DNA of 64,000 nt from Metabacillus bambusae (GTDB lineage: Bacteria; Bacillota; Bacilli; Bacillales; Bacillaceae), in assembly GCF_017497975.1 (NCBI RefSeq), contig NZ_JAGDEL010000021.1, forward strand, positions 53,241-117,240, in the 5' to 3' direction. Every line of letters starts with the position of its first letter. The stretch's first letter is position 1. This document shows, piece after piece, positions 63,674 to 64,000 of the stretch. Under the pieces are notes generated by a model. It saw nothing but the letters and a program-made list of their open reading frames with translations. It made no database searches and was not told the origin of the DNA. Made by a program: the position numbers and the translations under genes.

Positions 63674-64000
63674 TATGTCCAAAGAAGCATATTACTTTTC
63701 ACACGACAGCAATGCGAGACATGACCCTAAAATTCTTTCAATGAGAAGTGTATATGGATCAGAGGGATACGGTTGGTATTGGATCATTATCGAGATGTTA
63801 AGGGAACAAGAAAATCACAAAATTGAGATTACAAAATACGTGTGGAATGCACTTGCAATGCAAACGCAATGCAACGCAGATGCAATGCATAGCTTTGTAG
63901 AAGATTGCATAAAAGAGTTTAAATTGTTGCATTCGGACGGTGAATTTTTCTGGTCAGAATCACTTTTAAGAAGAATGGAATTTAAAAGTGAAAAGTCAGA
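63674..64000 (+). CDS. Phage replication protein, DUF4373/Lin1244-type N-terminal domain (3' end cut)
   Basis: The first 109 residues are visible. MSKEAYYFSHDSNARHDPKI, then LSMRRVYGSEG-like MRSVYGSEGYGWYWIIIEML and NADAMHSFVEDCIKEFKLLH match the winged-helix N-terminal domain found in phage replisome organisers (DnaD-like initiators). GAGGCGAGGTG upstream of ATG 63674. The coding region includes three GCAATGCA repeats (63855-63890). Continues past the window. Confidence 0.85.
63855..63890 (+). repeat. GCAATGCA repeats in the replication gene
   Basis: GCAATGCAA at 63855-63863 and 63866-63874, GCAATGCAT at 63882-63890, with related GCAACGCAG between. Could be iterons of a phage origin, or simply the coding repeat for Ala-Met-Gln-type residues. 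Confidence 0.5.

Larger units (their letters stand above)
51327..64000. mobile_element. Prophage integrated in gerE (left part; continues past window)
   Basis: From the gerE break onward the gene content is phage-like: leftward lysogeny operon (51373-56775), repressor/cro switch with five operators, then rightward early genes (antirepressor, Rad50-like ATPase, RecT, metallo-beta-lactamase-fold nuclease, replication initiator), all tightly packed with small ORFs. No structural, lysis or integrase gene appears in this part, so most of the element lies beyond 64000. Confidence 0.92.

Noticed and set aside
1..64000. CRISPR arrays, tRNA or rRNA genes
   Set aside because: No regularly spaced direct repeats, cloverleaf-type sequences or rRNA motifs were seen; the repeated sequences present are dispersed hairpin elements.

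Overview
The window is chromosomal DNA of an aerobic, endospore-forming member of the Bacillaceae. Gene order from phoR through polA, mutM, gapB, speD, nrdR, dnaB/dnaI, thrS, infC-rpmI-rplT, pheST, mutS2, lcfA-fadR-fadB-etfBA, trxA, uvrC, lysC and sdhCAB to ysmA-gerE follows the Bacillus subtilis order as I remember it. Spore genes (ytaF, sspI, gerE) are present. AT-rich DNA, strong AGGAGG ribosome sites and an AUU-started infC fit this. The genus cannot be fixed by reading alone; it looks close to Bacillus/Metabacillus.

Layout. 1-4167: 3' part of phoR, then an hflK-hflC pair behind a clear sigma-W type promoter; hflC carries a one-base frameshift. 4168-15112: DNA repair and replication genes (polA, mutM, coaE, nrdR, dnaB, dnaI) with gapB and speD; speD has a long structured leader. 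15113-20341: ytxC, thrS with a T-box, and the translation operon infC-rpmI-rplT with an L20-type leader. 20455-30928: small membrane and stress proteins, a peptidase, sspI, a 23S rRNA methyltransferase, pheST with a T-box, rnhC, zapA and cvpA. 31245-42387: polX, mutS2, the fatty-acid degradation cluster (lcfA, fadR with a perfect FadR operator, fadB, etfB, etfA) and trxA. 42707-50431: uvrC, lysC with a lysine riboswitch, yslB and the succinate dehydrogenase operon. 50569-51335: ysmA and the first 51 codons of gerE.

The main event is at about 51327. gerE, the late mother-cell sporulation regulator, is cut after codon 51 by a prophage that fills the rest of the window (to 64000 and beyond). Its sigma-K type promoter is intact. 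Phage insertions in sporulation genes (skin in sigK, SPbeta in spsM, and, from memory, an element in gerE of a B. cereus strain) are excised in the mother cell to rebuild the gene, so this prophage is a strong candidate for a developmentally excised element. Its left arm is a leftward lysogeny operon: repressor, membrane coiled-coil protein, ImmA-like peptidase, membrane protein, OLD-like ATPase and Dam-type methylase. No integrase is at this end. The right arm starts at a cro-like gene behind a promoter covered by repeated 15-bp operators. It carries small phage genes, an antirepressor, a structured noncoding stretch, a Rad50-like/RecT/metallo-beta-lactamase-fold recombination cassette and the start of a replication initiator.

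Between host genes lie three families of non-coding repeats. Family A is an intergenic hairpin element found as four long copies and several short or decayed ones. Family B is a MITE-like element with GGCTCTGTT-type ends and an 8-bp target duplication. Family C is a single about 118-bp element with inverted ends upstream of ytxC. I saw no rRNA, tRNA or CRISPR array.
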